A stretch of 64,000 nucleotides of DNA. Source: Plasmopara viticola. Its lineage: Eukaryota; Oomycota; Peronosporomycetes; Peronosporales; Peronosporaceae. Below, piece after piece: positions 1-12,281 of this stretch (position 1 is the first letter of the stretch; each line of letters begins with the position of its first letter). Under the pieces are notes generated by a model. That model was not told the DNA's origin and did not search any database. It saw only the letters and a list, made by a program, of their open reading frames with translations. The DNA lies in the NCBI GenBank assembly GCA_001695595.3, contig MBPM02000007.1:186001-250000 (forward strand), written 5' to 3'. The translations under genes were made by a program, and so were the position numbers.

Positions 1-322
1 CAGATGGCCACTAAGATGACTTTTGAGATCATATATGCGTGGCACTTGCACTCGGGTTTTAAAAAAGGCCGCATGAAGGCTGGGCACTTACCTTTAAGGT
101 CACTTCACCTGTTTTGGAGACGCATCAAGAAACAGCTAAGAGCCGGTGAAGCCTAAGGTACCACGTTAGTAGAAGGGGACATAACTTGTTTCTAAAAATG
201 CACAGCCTTAGACTGATAGCCTTGCATGTTCAAAATGCCGTAAAGGCTAACTTCCTCGCTCTATAGGTCCCAGAGCAGTGATGTTCGTGAATTTGCAGAC
301 TCGGGTCTGGTCCTAATGTGGT

Positions 323-352
323 GAGCAAAGCAACATCCGTTGCATTGGCTGT
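323..352. repeat. Dispersed repeat, copy 1
   Basis: This 30-bp stretch matches 4721-4750 at 28 of 30 positions. Weaker similarity continues about 40 bp to the left of both copies. On the minus strand both copies read a similar peptide (A-N-A-T-D-V-A-L-L here, A-K-A-A-D-V-A-L-L in the other), which suggests remnants of one mobile-element protein. The element family is not recognised. Confidence 0.5.
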
Positions 353-2277
353 CGTAAGCAAAGCACTTGGTCCGTGCCTGCTTCAAGAGCGTTCGACAAC
401 TTCAAATCTTGTCTCGTTTATGGGCTCTAAACCTTGCTGAAAGAAGCCACGCCCTCAGAGCCAATGAGACAACAAGATTCTCGTGATGGGTGCGTGCTTC
501 ATATCATAGAAGCTTAGCCGCTGAAAGCTTGACAGCTCTCAAAGAAGGATGTAGCATGCGTAGACTGCTGATTGTGCACGAGAGTGAAGAGTCTTGATAG
601 ACTCTAGCTCATCGCGAAGTTTCGGGCGCCGACGAACGATAACGGTTCTGCGTTTTCGGGATATTTGAAAGACCTTGTGGCATCATTCATCAATCTCATG
701 GCATACAACCAAGAGTACTGGCCGCTGTGAAAAGCACATACGGCTTACTCATTTGGCTTTGAGTGCATACATCTGAACTTATAATACCAATAGCGAACAC
801 CGTTTTTAATATGAGGGCGAAAGGCCGTGTTAACATAAGACTGTGCACTTGAGCGGCCGGCCAAAAAATTTCTAGAGCTCACTGCGACTCTCTGACATAA
901 GTAAAGAGTTTTTGCACAAATATGCACAGCGGCTGATCTGACCGCGAGCCTCATTTGCATATAGCCACAAAATGCCGTTATCATCTAATAGGTTGGGATT
1001 AGCCAAAGAAACTGCGACCTGTGTGACAGGGACGGCCCCAAAAGCAATAAATAGCGCAAACACCCGGTCGCACGGAGACTGCTTTTTCACATTATGAATG
1101 CGCAAGGCGGAGTCGGTAGACCTCATCGGCCTCCAAAGTCAATACCATTCTGATACTGAATGCATTGTAGGCAGAAGTGCTTTCAAGGTGAGCCCGTAGC
1201 TTCCTATAGAATTGGCGTGATTTCCCCACTTCGTAGAAATTCTGAGAGCTGTTGAAGTGGATCCGACATGACTCTCCCAAAACCGCTACAATCTGGGAAA
1301 TTTTGCAGTGAGGTGCTTCATATGTATGATGCGGTATTTCTTCGAGTATTAATGTACGATAGATGATTCCATGCTCGCGCTCGTAGTTTACGCTTTTAGC
1401 GGCTGGTCTGGCACTATTAAAAGCTTAGATATCATGGAGGTGACTCATCGAAGAGCAAGTTGCACTCTTAACTCACGGATGCAAAGTAATTCATTCAAAG
1501 TGGTCGAGTTTTAAAAAGTAGAAGGTTTACGTGATATCAGAATGGCTTTTTCAATAAAGCCGTGGTGGTGAGTGTACATAAGGGTACAAAAGTGAGGGCC
1601 CATACCGGGTGCTCGTCACCGTTGGTTAACAGCACCAAGTGATAACCTTTAGCGACGGTGCTTAAGGCATGCGCGAAAGCACAATGCTTTACTAAACAAT
1701 TGCTATTTGAACCAAGTGTCGCATACAAATGATGCCCGAGAAGTGGTATCCAAAGAGCCCTCAAATTGTCTAAGGTACGTGAGCATACTACTCGGAGCTA
1801 TCTTTTGGGTCGACCAAGTAGTGCCTACCTAAAAGTTTTTTCCCTTCTTCGTATGCCAATATTCCTGAGGATTGATATTTTCTTACGAGACGGCGGCTTA
1901 AGTTGGACCATGGCGGTGAAAGAAATTCAAAGCCCCTCGCTCATTACGTTAGTGGCTTTGACCACTACACCATTCAAGGAATGTACGAGAGTTATCGCCT
2001 AAACTTAGCTCTCATCCTTCTGATCCCCAGTTGTGGTGATCTAATCACCACCCCATTTTGGTGACCTCGTCGCCCCAAGCCCGATATTCGCCTCTAAAAA
2101 CCACAAATTTCGCTGTTTATTACGGTATAGCCATTAGAAATGCTGGTACGTCTAATATTAATCTAATATATATTGGATATATTCCCGGGCGATGAGACTG
2201 TTTAGACAACGTTGTCATTAAATTGCGGCTTCTTGGCAGCTCCCGCGCGCAGAGAGCCAAGCAAATGTTTGCCGAAA

Positions 2278-2694
2278 CTAATCCTTATACCGGAGGTGTC
2301 TGTGATAGAAAAAACAATAGGCGCGCGTTCTAGACAATTCTAGAAAAGGAGGTTCTTTCGAAAAGTTTTTTGCCTTAGCGGCCCTGGCGGGCAGGTTTTT
2401 TTTAAACTCGCCCCCCACGTCAGAGGCACAGTATTGTGAAAAGCACTGCTTCTCTACAGATGTAGCCTTTAAATATGACACAGAAGCCGATTCCGGAGTA
2501 GTAGCACTTGTGGTTCCTGGAGAAATCTCCTTTGGCGCTTTTTTGGTCATTGCAAAGTTCTTCGGACGACCAGTTGTTCTTTTAGCTGGTCTTTCTTCCA
2601 TCGTTAAGACCAATCCAACTTCTAATGTATAAGTCAAGCGTAATGTGCTCCGCACGACTATAGACAAAACGCCGTCGAAGCATAGTCCAAGCAT
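2278..2694 (-). pseudogene. Unnamed ORF, probable mobile-element relic
   Basis: This is a 138-codon open frame rich in Lys, Thr and Pro, with an AT-hook-like stretch (T-T-G-R-P-K-N). Its segment reading L-V-L-T-M followed by R-P-A recurs in minus-strand translation near 59.85 kb, where L-T-Y/M-T-Y and G-L-V-L-T-M align. A shorter match (L-V-L-T-M) lies near 8.29 kb. Several copies without intact flanks point to a decayed repeat rather than a host gene. The family is not recognised, and a real small gene cannot be excluded. Confidence 0.35.
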
Positions 2695-3868
2695 TGCATG
2701 AACAATTGTTTCACCGAACGATTGAGTGTCGCAGGCGCATTTAAGAACTCTAAAGACGTGACTAATCGATAAAAGAGCATGCCACTCGGAATTTCGAGGA
2801 TGACATAGAAAGCCACATTAAAAGCCTGCGAGCGATGTGTATGTGCATGCGCATTTAAGGGCTAATCCTATTGCAATTGATTACATCTTTGGTGCAAACA
2901 AAAAATAGTTCCTTCTTAAGAACAATTCTCAGAAAGCATGGCCTTTGTTTTGTGTAAATTTATCAGAAGTCGTAAGGCTGCTACTTTATCTCCTTAAAAA
3001 TGCTACAGAATTATTTCAAATCCACTCTCGGCCCTTGAAATGTGGCATCATAAAATATTTGCACAACTTCCTGGCATTGGCAAGCGACTTATTACGAAAC
3101 AAGAGGTTGGGGAGGCAAAATCTGAGAGAAGATGCCAATGAGCAGGCCCAGCACGTTTTTCTGACCCCTTAATCTTAGTTGTTTTTAGATCGAAAAATGT
3201 GTAACTTGTGCGAAGATGTTTTTTTTCAATTCACCAGGGGGAAATGATTTTGTTAAATCTGTCCACTACGGAGTTTGCTGGCTAGAATAAGATTTAATTT
3301 TTTTTATAGAAAGTTGCACTCATCATCTTCATTAATCAACTGCGCTCGAGCGCAGCGTGCTCCGTGTACATTATCCTCTTTTGAAAGGCTGTGAGATTGA
3401 CGAGTCTAGCTTTTAGGTGGTGGGCCAGGATGCGTAGGGCAGTACTTCCGTAGATTTCCGCTATGCTGATTAGTATGAAGTTGGTAGCTGGACAACGGCC
3501 AATTTGTTAGCATCCGTCAATGCTTCGTCTGCGGTGACACCGGCTAGAATTTTTTCGTTTCAAGTGCGCAAAGGTTGGTAAAGTCGAAAAAATCATGTGC
3601 GGATGTTTGTTTTCTCTATGTGTGGCGAGACTTGTGTTGATTGACGCTTCAGCTCAACTTAGAGGAAGACGCCTTCTTAAAAGTGCACGTGGTTGCTCTT
3701 TTACGATCTCTGCCAACAAGATTATTGCCACTCCTTGGTCTTAAGTTCGCAATGAGGCAAACATTACGGCTTCCAAACCTAAAAAGTTGGTTATCTTTTT
3801 CTTCGCGCACTTTGAGCGTCATCGGTCGGAGTGTCCACCTTAAGTACTCGCGTTACCGACTAAGACGA

Positions 3869-3893
3869 CTTTGCTGAAGGTGCTTCAGCAAAG
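3869..3893. repeat. Perfect 11-bp inverted repeat (hairpin)
   Basis: Arms ctttgctgaag and cttcagcaaag are exactly complementary around a 3-nt loop (gtg). It lies just past the end of a short chance ORF. No gene context explains it. Confidence 0.6.
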
Positions 3894-4720
3894 CGCTCTC
3901 ACATAAAAGAATGTCCCTAGTCGCGCACTGATAGCACAGAGCTCTTGTGCAACCAAATATCGCACCATTGTGAAGCCTCTCAGCTTACCCAGCGCGTCTT
4001 GCATGCTCTGAGTTGAACTAGCATCCAAGTTGTGCTCTGAATACTGTTAAAAGTATTTTTATTTAACAATGTATTACTTTTATTGATATACATTCATAAG
4101 ATCATAATAGACGTGAATTGCACTAGATAGCGCAGACACAAGAAGACCCGGTAATTGTGCTTAAAGTGGGGTGTACACCGGTCATGCTTAAGCACATAAT
4201 CTTCGATAGGTAAAAAGATCGGAACCCATTTTCAATCATCTGAACGACTGGTCCAAAAGCTTGACACTTGCCCACGAAGTAGTTTCACCGGACATCCTGC
4301 GTACAAATAGTAAGGAATGGAACGCAACGTTCATTTCGGCGTACTTTAAGTTTCGCCTGCTCTGCCAACGTCTGAACTTTTTTTGCATAAAGTAAAAAAG
4401 GCGTGGATTTTTTAAATATGCTCATGCGTTAAAGAAGTTTACAACTTTCATCAATGGGACACCACTCCCCAAACAAGTACTGGTCATTGTACTAATGGAC
4501 GACCTAAGGGTTGGCCTGGCCTGCACTCAACTCGTTGGCGTTCAGCCACAACAATGTAAGGGGTGACTCAACACCGCTCTCTGAGAAACAAGCAGCCACG
4601 GGCAGGCTCGCTCTTTAAGAAATATCTTGGTTGAGCAATTCCCCGTCTTATTGGACTAAGATTACTAATGTTTGTGGACTTGAGTCAGCGGGCCCAGTGC
4701 TAATGGACATAAGCCATCCC

Positions 4721-4750
4721 GAGCAAAGCAACATCCGCTGCTTTGGCTGT
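4721..4750. repeat. Dispersed repeat, copy 2
   Basis: Second copy of the 323-352 repeat, differing at two positions. It lies inside a 62-codon minus-strand frame (4700-4888) that is probably the remnant of the same element. Confidence 0.5.
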
Positions 4751-7700
4751 AAAAAAAGAGGGCATATGACGAAGAGGGTCGTCAAAGTGGACAACTGTTT
4801 TGCGTAAGAGTTTTATGCAGCATCCGGTGAAAGTCGCGCTCCAATGGCCAGAAAAAAGCTGATTATCAGTACAGGCAGATCTATACACACGATGGTAATC
4901 TACTTCCTAAGATTAGAAAGAGTCGTCTATCTGTTGGGCACGCAAATATAGGTAAGAATGACCCATTTACATTAGTGCCCGTCGATGACAGGCTCTGCGA
5001 AAGAGCCCATGTGTGAACCATAGGTTTGACTCTCTGGCAGTTCTCACGGCTTCTCACATAACTATTCGCAACCGTTCACATCTAAATTGAAGCATCATGT
5101 GTCCTTAGACGTATATCTTACTGCTGGTCGGAGCAACGACTCGAGATATATCTGACAGTTTCACCCTGTGGCAAAGTAGACCGTCTACCCACTCGTAGCC
5201 ATAGAACTGCCCAATCAAAACTGGCGTTACCGCTTGCGATTAAAATCACGCCAATATCCAACGATTTTCATCCGTTCTATTTGCCGAATATATCAGTTTT
5301 CAGTCCTACTAGTTTAGAACAATTTGAACTTGGCCTGCGAAAAAAACGCGTCGAAAAGCATGAATATGCCAAATTTACTTTTGAATTTAAGCGGGCCGCT
5401 ATATTGCCATTCTCAAAGATGCGTGGTATGGATTGCTCACATTCCATAATAGATGTACTCAAATTCACTGTCAATGGGTAGCTTCTTTTTACAAACGGAG
5501 ATAGTCCGTTCAGCAGCCGGGATGTGACAAGATGGCTACATCGCGTCTGTCTTCATTGAGTTGATTCCATGTGGAACCGATGGCAAAGTTTAGAAGTTTC
5601 TAAGCGGATTTTCCTCACTCGGCAAAGCCAGGATCAGTGCAGAGTTTCTTGCTGCTAGTAAAAGGACAGATTGAGTGGTGCCGACCCTCCCTGCACACTA
5701 AAAGTTCATTTATTATTTGGGCAAAGGCTTTGGAACATCCTGTAGCATGCGCTTCACTTGTACAAATAGTAAAGTAGATAAGTCATATTTCCACCTTTAT
5801 CTGTGTACGACTCCTTTGTAAAATTAACGTTCGAGATGAATATACGGGAAAGCAAAGGTGCTTTTTATGCTTTCGATAGTAAAGTGTTGATTATTAAAAT
5901 CTTTTTCATGCGAATAAAAAAATTTCGCTTTCAGCACCGTCTACCAGAGGCGCTTTTAGATAAAGCCCTGCATGCGGGTAATAATGATTTGAATGTGGGT
6001 AACATAATTTCAGAAATCGCAGGTCACAAACTTTCGCAATCGGGTAATTTACGTCCGCGAGACTTAGGAATTGTTTTGTGCCACAGGTGAGTTTCTTAAG
6101 GTCAGCGCAACAAAGTTTCGATGCAAGTCACGTTGTTCACACGGCACAGTGAGTAACATACAATTGTCGAAAAAGATCACATTGCTTCGAGGGAAAAGAA
6201 CGGGGGTGCGATACAATAGCAATCCTCGAGTACCCTGTGCTTGACATAGGATCTTATCCACAGAATTACTTGCCAAATCAACTAGTCATTCATTGTGTCG
6301 AAGCAGGTGCGCTCCATTTAAGGGCACTTCAAGCCAAGTCAGAGCGATAAAATCTCGGAAATTACAAAAACTACTGAGCGATTAGTTGACATCATAGCCG
6401 AAATTTTTTTCAAAAGATGGTCTCTAAAATTTTGGAAAAATCTTTAGGATATAAATTCACCTTTCACTTTTAAAGAGAACCAGCCAGATAAGCAGCTAAC
6501 ATTATGCCTCAAAGTTTCTGGTCCATCTTAAAGAGCTGGTATATGCTTCATCAAAACAATACTTAGATTTGATGTCCACCATAAAGAAGTTGGACACGAG
6601 GTTGACCTTGCATTAAACACGAAGTACTGTATTCCAAGGTAGCGGTCACGACCACGATAGCAGTGCGGGCTCGTTTGTGCTTTCTTCCTTGAGAAGGCAA
6701 AGAATGGGATGGTGCAAAAGTTGCCTCTTCGCACTCGTTAGTGACTTTGTATACTCAGGAACAGGAACAGAGCGGAAAGAGGTGACTGGCTTATGCTTAT
6801 ACTAAGCCATATAGTGCAACGACACTTTATTTCTAGAAAGAACGTGCGGCTTAACAGCAAGTTCACAATTACGCTGTACAGTGTAGGTGGTTTGGTAGAT
6901 GGCCACCTTCAAAGCTATAATGAGAGAGAGTCGGGCATAACCCTCCACACAGATCGTGCACCCAGTGTTGTGCAATGAAGATCATTTGCGATGTCACAAG
7001 GGATCGGATTCATCACAACCTTCTGGTCACACAAATGTTTCGACCATTGTAGCCGTTTTCTCGGGCATAAATTACGATATATGTACACATACCTGTTTTG
7101 GAGAAATTGAGTCACACGATATGCTTAATTAGACCACCAAATGCAAGATTTGAGGTCATGATAGCATCAGACGTCATGCCAAAGTTGATAAGTGTGTCTT
7201 TGCAGCGGGGTTCCCTATTGTTCTATACACAGTCAAAAGGTTTGAGCCGACCTTAAAAAAACGACCGAAGGATTGAATTCTTTTCGATTGAAGTGGCACA
7301 TAATGTTTTGGATGGTGGGATCAAACTGGTGAAAATACTTCCAAACTCACACAATCCGCTGTCAAAAAGACACAGACAATTGCAGGGGAGGATTTGGAGA
7401 AATCCAGTAAGGCCTCTTCTTTCTAAATGCAGCCATAAGGTTCGGGTAGACTATTAATTGCTAGTAGCCTTGGCTTGGCCTACACCGCGTGCCCATAAGA
7501 TTTTGATACCATGTTTCTGTTGGCGCGAAATTTAGCTCCTGGCGCCCTTCATTGATCGGTCCAGTGCTCATGCTCCTTTTCTAGCCACGGCATAGTCAAA
7601 GTCAAATCATACTAGTCCACTTCAAGGCTTTGCGCTATCAAAATGTTCTATTTTCTACGGCCGGGTCTAATCTAGCCAGTGAATTTGAAATTGATTGTAT

Positions 7701-9160
7701 CTTGTGCTCTCTCTCTTAAACCATCCATCAACTTCTCTGGGCTGCCTGCAATCGTTTCTCCGCGTGCGAAAATTTCGACCTGCCAAGACTCGCTTGTCTT
7801 GTCTTTAAATTGGCGGAGGTTAGGCAATGTGGTGCACTTTGGCCGCTTCACCAATTTTCTGTATCTGGCACCTGTTCTAGCAACCTTATTTTGGTATAAA
7901 AAGGCTTTCTTGGATATGCAAGAAGCAGCAGGTGTTTTAGATATAAGCCGTGGACATTTGGCCGCACATTGGGGCAAAACATCTTTACGCTCGGAACAAA
8001 TGTTCTAAAAAAATCACTTTACCCGCCGCATTGAAGTTAGAGGGTCTTTCATATCCAACATTTCCTTTGCGGCTTTCTCGCGTCGGCACATTTTTCAGGC
8101 CCTTTTTCGGCCTTAGTTGTAGTTATAGCCTTTGTTGGTGACTTATCTTTCTAGATAGACGCGATCGTAGGCACAGATGCTAATTTTAATGCAGAGATAC
8201 CTTTAAAAGTCGAAGTAATGTTCCTTAAGCCGGCTTGGTCATCGCTAAATGACGCGGCCAATCGGCAGCCCTGTTTTGTCATCGTTAAAACCAAATCGAT
8301 TTTTAGTATGAGATAAAAAGAAAAGAGAGTGCGTATGCTTCTCCTAGTGGACGTAATCTAAGTCTTGGTGGGAGAAATCTAATGGGCTGTTACATTGGGC
8401 CGAGATTCTGTGGCGAGAACACTCCCGAGAACCGGGGAAGAATCAAAAGAACGATGGCTCTTGGGTACTTTGAAGGTATTTAGACCGGTGTGCATACTGA
8501 GGTGTTTCGAGAATAGATATTAATATATATCAAGTAAAGTTTCGTACATACACAAATTTTAGATGAGATGAAAGTAGGATAAACATTGTCTTTAGTTAAT
8601 CAGTACGGGAATAGTGTGTATCTTGCATTCTCCTGCACCCCCCTTCTGTAGTATTTGGTGCGTAACCCCATCACAAAGGTGACATCTCGATGTCATTCCT
8701 GCAGCCCAAATAACCTGCCCGTGCGCAGGTTACCTCTTGTGCTCGTTTGAGCTCATGACTCTGATGAAAAATGTGCCAGACCTACTTGGAATATGCATTT
8801 GATTTCGCATTAGACCTCGTTTGCCTTACCAACGCACACTTCTAACATGTCTCGAAAATCGACATCATCTTGTCGTGCGGTTTCCAACAACTTGGAATGA
8901 TGTCGTCACAACAATGATTAGTGATCAGGCAAAAATTACTCCCCCTTTTGGCTCATTCGTCTTTAACACAGGCGTCAAGCACGTTCGAATTCGTGAATGC
9001 ATTCCATCTTTTAGCTTAGGTAAACGACACTTTCCATGTTTATACGCATTTATCTCGCCCATCTTTTATTGAATGGGTTATACTACTTATTTTGCGAAAA
9101 AACTTCACTCTAATTTTTTCAGACTATTAAATTGTCATTTTTTGGTATTGTCGACGTGAA

Positions 9161-11251
9161 TCAGCCAGTAATAACACGAACACCGAGAGCCGCCATGAGA
9201 TGGATCTGCTTGGCACTCGACTGTCGGATAAACATCATGTTCAGTGGCACGTGCAGCTCTTCGGATAGCCAGTGAGCAAGCGCTGCGTCAAACGTCGAGC
9301 CGCAAACATGCACAAAGTCAATCTTGAGTTTTGGATACGTGAGATCAAACACGCGCGTCATGTCCCGCATATCGTTCACAAGTTCTCGCTCGGATTGGCG
9401 TCGTGGGACTTCGGCGTTTGTTCCGTGCGCACTTTGATCGTCCTCGTCCAGATTTGCATCTTCGCTCACGTGAACGACGTGCAAATTGTGTGTCTGCTCG
9501 TTCTTGCGCACGTAGAGAATCGCTTTGTTCAGCAAAGGCAAATTTGGGGTTTTGAGAAAGAAAATAATGGGTGGCAGGTGAACTTCTTGCAACACGGCCG
9601 TGATAGTACGCCCTCCCTTGGCACCAGTGCGTTTGCCGTCCTTGCCTTGGCCGTGGCCTTTATCTCCGTCATCATGATGAGACGGGAAAAGCTGTTGCAT
9701 AATGTAGAGCAAGATTCGAAGAATGAAGACGCGTTCGAGCATGAGGAACATTGTCGAGGCAAAGACGACAAAGTACAGTGCAAAGTACGTGAAGATGGTA
9801 GAGTCGCCGAGCAGATTCCCCAACAGGCCAAGCAAGACCATGAAGAGACCAAAGAGACAGCTCCACCACGGAGCATGCACGTCGCGTGGTATGTCTTCGC
9901 GCTTGAGCTTGAGCAACATGCACCCAAAGGCAAACAAAGCCATGACACCGAGGAACGCAAAGGTAAAGACACCCGCAAGGACTGTTGCGTCCGCCTGGAG
10001 CAAGAGGACGAGACTGGCTTGCAACGCAAAGAAGAGCAGGATGATGTGGTGGTTTGTCTTTCGCCACGTGTTGGTGTGCGTGAGGAACGCTGGAAGGACA
10101 CGGTCGAAGGCCAGCCGACGCACGAGACCCGTAATCCCCACGTACGAGGTCAAGACGCCTCCAGCCAGGACGACAAAGGCGTCGATGGAGACCCACGTCT
10201 CGAGCCACGTGCCCGCTGCGACACGACCCATGGTCGCCAACACGACCTCCTTGTTGCGATAGATCCCACGCGGCCCTTCCAAGGGCAACACACCGAGCGT
10301 CAAGAAGGACAGCAAGACGTTGTAGAACGTGGCAAAGCACCACATGTTGCGCAATGTTTTCCGAAAGACCCCGGGCGCTTGTTCCTCGACGAATTGGGCC
10401 GAGGTTTCAAACCCCGTGATCCCCAGCATCGCGGACGAGTAGCCGTAGAAAAGGCCCGTCACAAGATTCCCTTGAACCACATGTCCCGCCACATTGACGT
10501 CCGGGAGATCCGACTTCATGTTTTGCCAGAAAATCGCGGGGTTGTCGAGGGCGAACACGAGCGCGAAGCCGCTCAAGAGTGTCAATGTCACGACGTGCCC
10601 CATGAAGATCACGAGCGCCACAGAGGCACTTTCAGCAATGCCAATGAGAGAGAGGATGGCAAACAGAAAGAGCAAGGCCACGGTACCGGGCACGACGCTC
10701 ACAGGGACTTGCGTGTCGAGATAGCGCATCGCCGAGGTGCCGGAGACGACGCCCGTGGCTAGATACGAGATGATCCCGAGCGTGGCCGCCACAGCTGCGG
10801 TTCGCTTGGACGTTGTATTGAGCAAAACGTTGTACGACCCTCCGTTCAAAGGGATTGCCGTCACGGCTTCCTCGTAGATAAAGCGAAAGAGATAGAGTAC
10901 CAAGGCCACTAGGGTCTGTGCCAAGGGGGTGAGCTTACCAGCCTTTGTAGCCACGATGCCCGACGAGTAGAGAACGCTTGCTAAGATATCATTGCCACAG
11001 ATGGCAGTGGAAGGCCACTCCCCGAGATGATCTTTGGGAGTCTCAAGTCGGGCTCGTGTGGCTTGGATCGAGTGGGGAGGCACGACGACGCGACGGGTCT
11101 CACCTACGGGAGGGTACAACCAAGTGGGCAGCGATTCGCGACCACGCCCTTTGGAGTCGCGCAGGTGAAAGGTGCGGTGAAGTGGAGAGGAGAGGGGAGA
11201 GGCATCGCGAGCCGAAGACGACAGCAGCGTCACCTTAAGGTCGTCGTCCAT
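9161..11251 (-). CDS. APC-family amino acid permease with USP-like C-terminal tail
   Basis: This intronless gene of 696 codons encodes a polytopic amino acid/polyamine/organocation transporter, expected at the plasma or an internal membrane. The N-terminal ~80 residues are hydrophilic and Ser/Arg-rich. Residues about 84-97 (C-G-N-D-I-L-A-S-V-L-Y-S-S-G) match the unwound first-helix signature of APC permeases. About a dozen hydrophobic helices follow to residue ~540. After a basic, Gly-rich linker (~545-575) the tail reads like a universal-stress-protein fold: a strand with A-I-L-Y-V-R, then H-V, and an ending like the A-L-G-V-R-V family C-terminus. Bacterial APC permeases with USP tails are known; fusion here is my inference. 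The ATG at 11251 is the first in frame. The coding region is more GC-rich than its surroundings, like the other intact genes. Substrate is not predictable from sequence. Confidence 0.85.
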   Translation of the reverse strand: MDDDLKVTLLSSSARDASPLSSPLHRTFHLRDSKGRGRESLPTWLYPPVGETRRVVVPPHSIQATRARLETPKDHLGEWPSTAICGNDILASVLYSSGIVATKAGKLTPLAQTLVALVLYLFRFIYEEAVTAIPLNGGSYNVLLNTTSKRTAAVAATLGIISYLATGVVSGTSAMRYLDTQVPVSVVPGTVALLFLFAILSLIGIAESASVALVIFMGHVVTLTLLSGFALVFALDNPAIFWQNMKSDLPDVNVAGHVVQGNLVTGLFYGYSSAMLGITGFETSAQFVEEQAPGVFRKTLRNMWCFATFYNVLLSFLTLGVLPLEGPRGIYRNKEVVLATMGRVAAGTWLETWVSIDAFVVLAGGVLTSYVGITGLVRRLAFDRVLPAFLTHTNTWRKTNHHIILLFFALQASLVLLLQADATVLAGVFTFAFLGVMALFAFGCMLLKLKREDIPRDVHAPWWSCLFGLFMVLLGLLGNLLGDSTIFTYFALYFVVFASTMFLMLERVFILRILLYIMQQLFPSHHDDGDKGHGQGKDGKRTGAKGGRTITAVLQEVHLPPIIFFLKTPNLPLLNKAILYVRKNEQTHNLHVVHVSEDANLDEDDQSAHGTNAEVPRRQSERELVNDMRDMTRVFDLTYPKLKIDFVHVCGSTFDAALAHWLSEELHVPLNMMFIRQSSAKQIHLMAALGVRVITG

Positions 11252-12203
11252 GGATCGGAGATAGAGTGTAGCTCACTCATTTTCAGCCAATACCACACTT
11301 GCATCCAATCTTAGGTTCAAACTTCACAGCATGAAACTTTAGCTTGTTGGCGGCGGCAACACAGTACACGGGACCTTTAATGGGTCTCGTTCCGCGTAGC
11401 CGGTGATTATACTTCGTTCTGCAGTTGGATCGATCCAACTAGACGTCTGTGTTCGCGACACTTACGACGAGCATTTTCATGAGATGTTCATCTTCGGTAG
11501 GAAAGAGGAAGCTCGAGCTTCTAGGCTGTGTAGTAAGGACCGACCGATATATAATAGCGTAATTGGCATGCCGGAGTACAGAGTAAAATACGTGATATCA
11601 AGATTAGATGGCAAGTGGGCTTTTATCCACTTAGTTGTATTCTGATGCCCGAGGGATGCCACGTTATTCACCAAGTTGTATGAATGAAAAGTAGCAGTTG
11701 CTGCACGCCATGAATAGTGGCGCTATCGTTCAGCCATTATGTCATAGACGAGGTCTTCCAATGCTTGTGAAGCAGCACATACTACATTGAGCAAAGCTTG
11801 TAGAGACCGGCACTCACTCCATACTTTACAAGGTGTAGTTGTCCATAGGCCAAGGCATGCAGCCCTGATAATGCTTGCTGTGGACAACATTGGCTGTATA
11901 TCTGGCGTGAGACAGTAGACCACGCTCAGAGAATTTGGCGTGCTTTCCTTCTGATACGCGTGAAGTAGCACATGTCCCGCTGAGCAAAAAATCTAAAGAG
12001 CGTGGACATAAATCCGCAATGTGGCACGGAGAAGCGACCTGAAGGAGAAGACAGAGACGCGTGGCAACTATTAAACAATACAGGGTGTCTCGTCGTGATT
12101 GGAGAGGATCTAAAGTAGACATGTCGGCTATGTAATCGTATAAAGTGGGATAGCAGCCCGGCTTTGAATGCAAGATATCTCACTTATCAGTGAAAACGTT
12201 AAA

Positions 12204-12281
12204 TCTGGACGAATTGTCCAGACCAGAGCTTAAAAAAGGCTGGTATAAGTGATAGCTACCCGAGGTAGCGACCATTCACTT
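12204..12281. repeat. Cluster of inverted repeats
   Basis: The first hairpin has arms tctggac (12204-12210) and gtccaga (12216-12222) around gaatt. The second is nested: aagtga (12247-12252) pairs with tcactt (12276-12281), enclosing gctacc (12255-12260) and ggtagc (12264-12269) around cga. This could be a structured RNA, a miniature element or chance. Confidence 0.45.

Larger units (their letters stand above)
1..9160. other. Gene-poor region with decayed repeats
   Basis: No open frame here resembles a known protein, and most are under 110 codons as expected by chance. The sequence is AT-rich. I see short dispersed repeats (323-352 and 4721-4750; 2599-2613 and 8280-8294), a 25-nt perfect hairpin near 3.9 kb and a 138-codon relic at 2.3-2.7 kb. 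A frame at 5935-6087 looks faintly coding but cannot be named. The best reading is old, mutated mobile-element DNA. Confidence 0.6.

Noticed and set aside
9272..10762. 496-codon plus-strand ORF
   Set aside because: It lies wholly antisense to the permease. Its His/Arg/Asp/Glu-rich composition is what GC-rich antisense sequence produces, and it has no domain.
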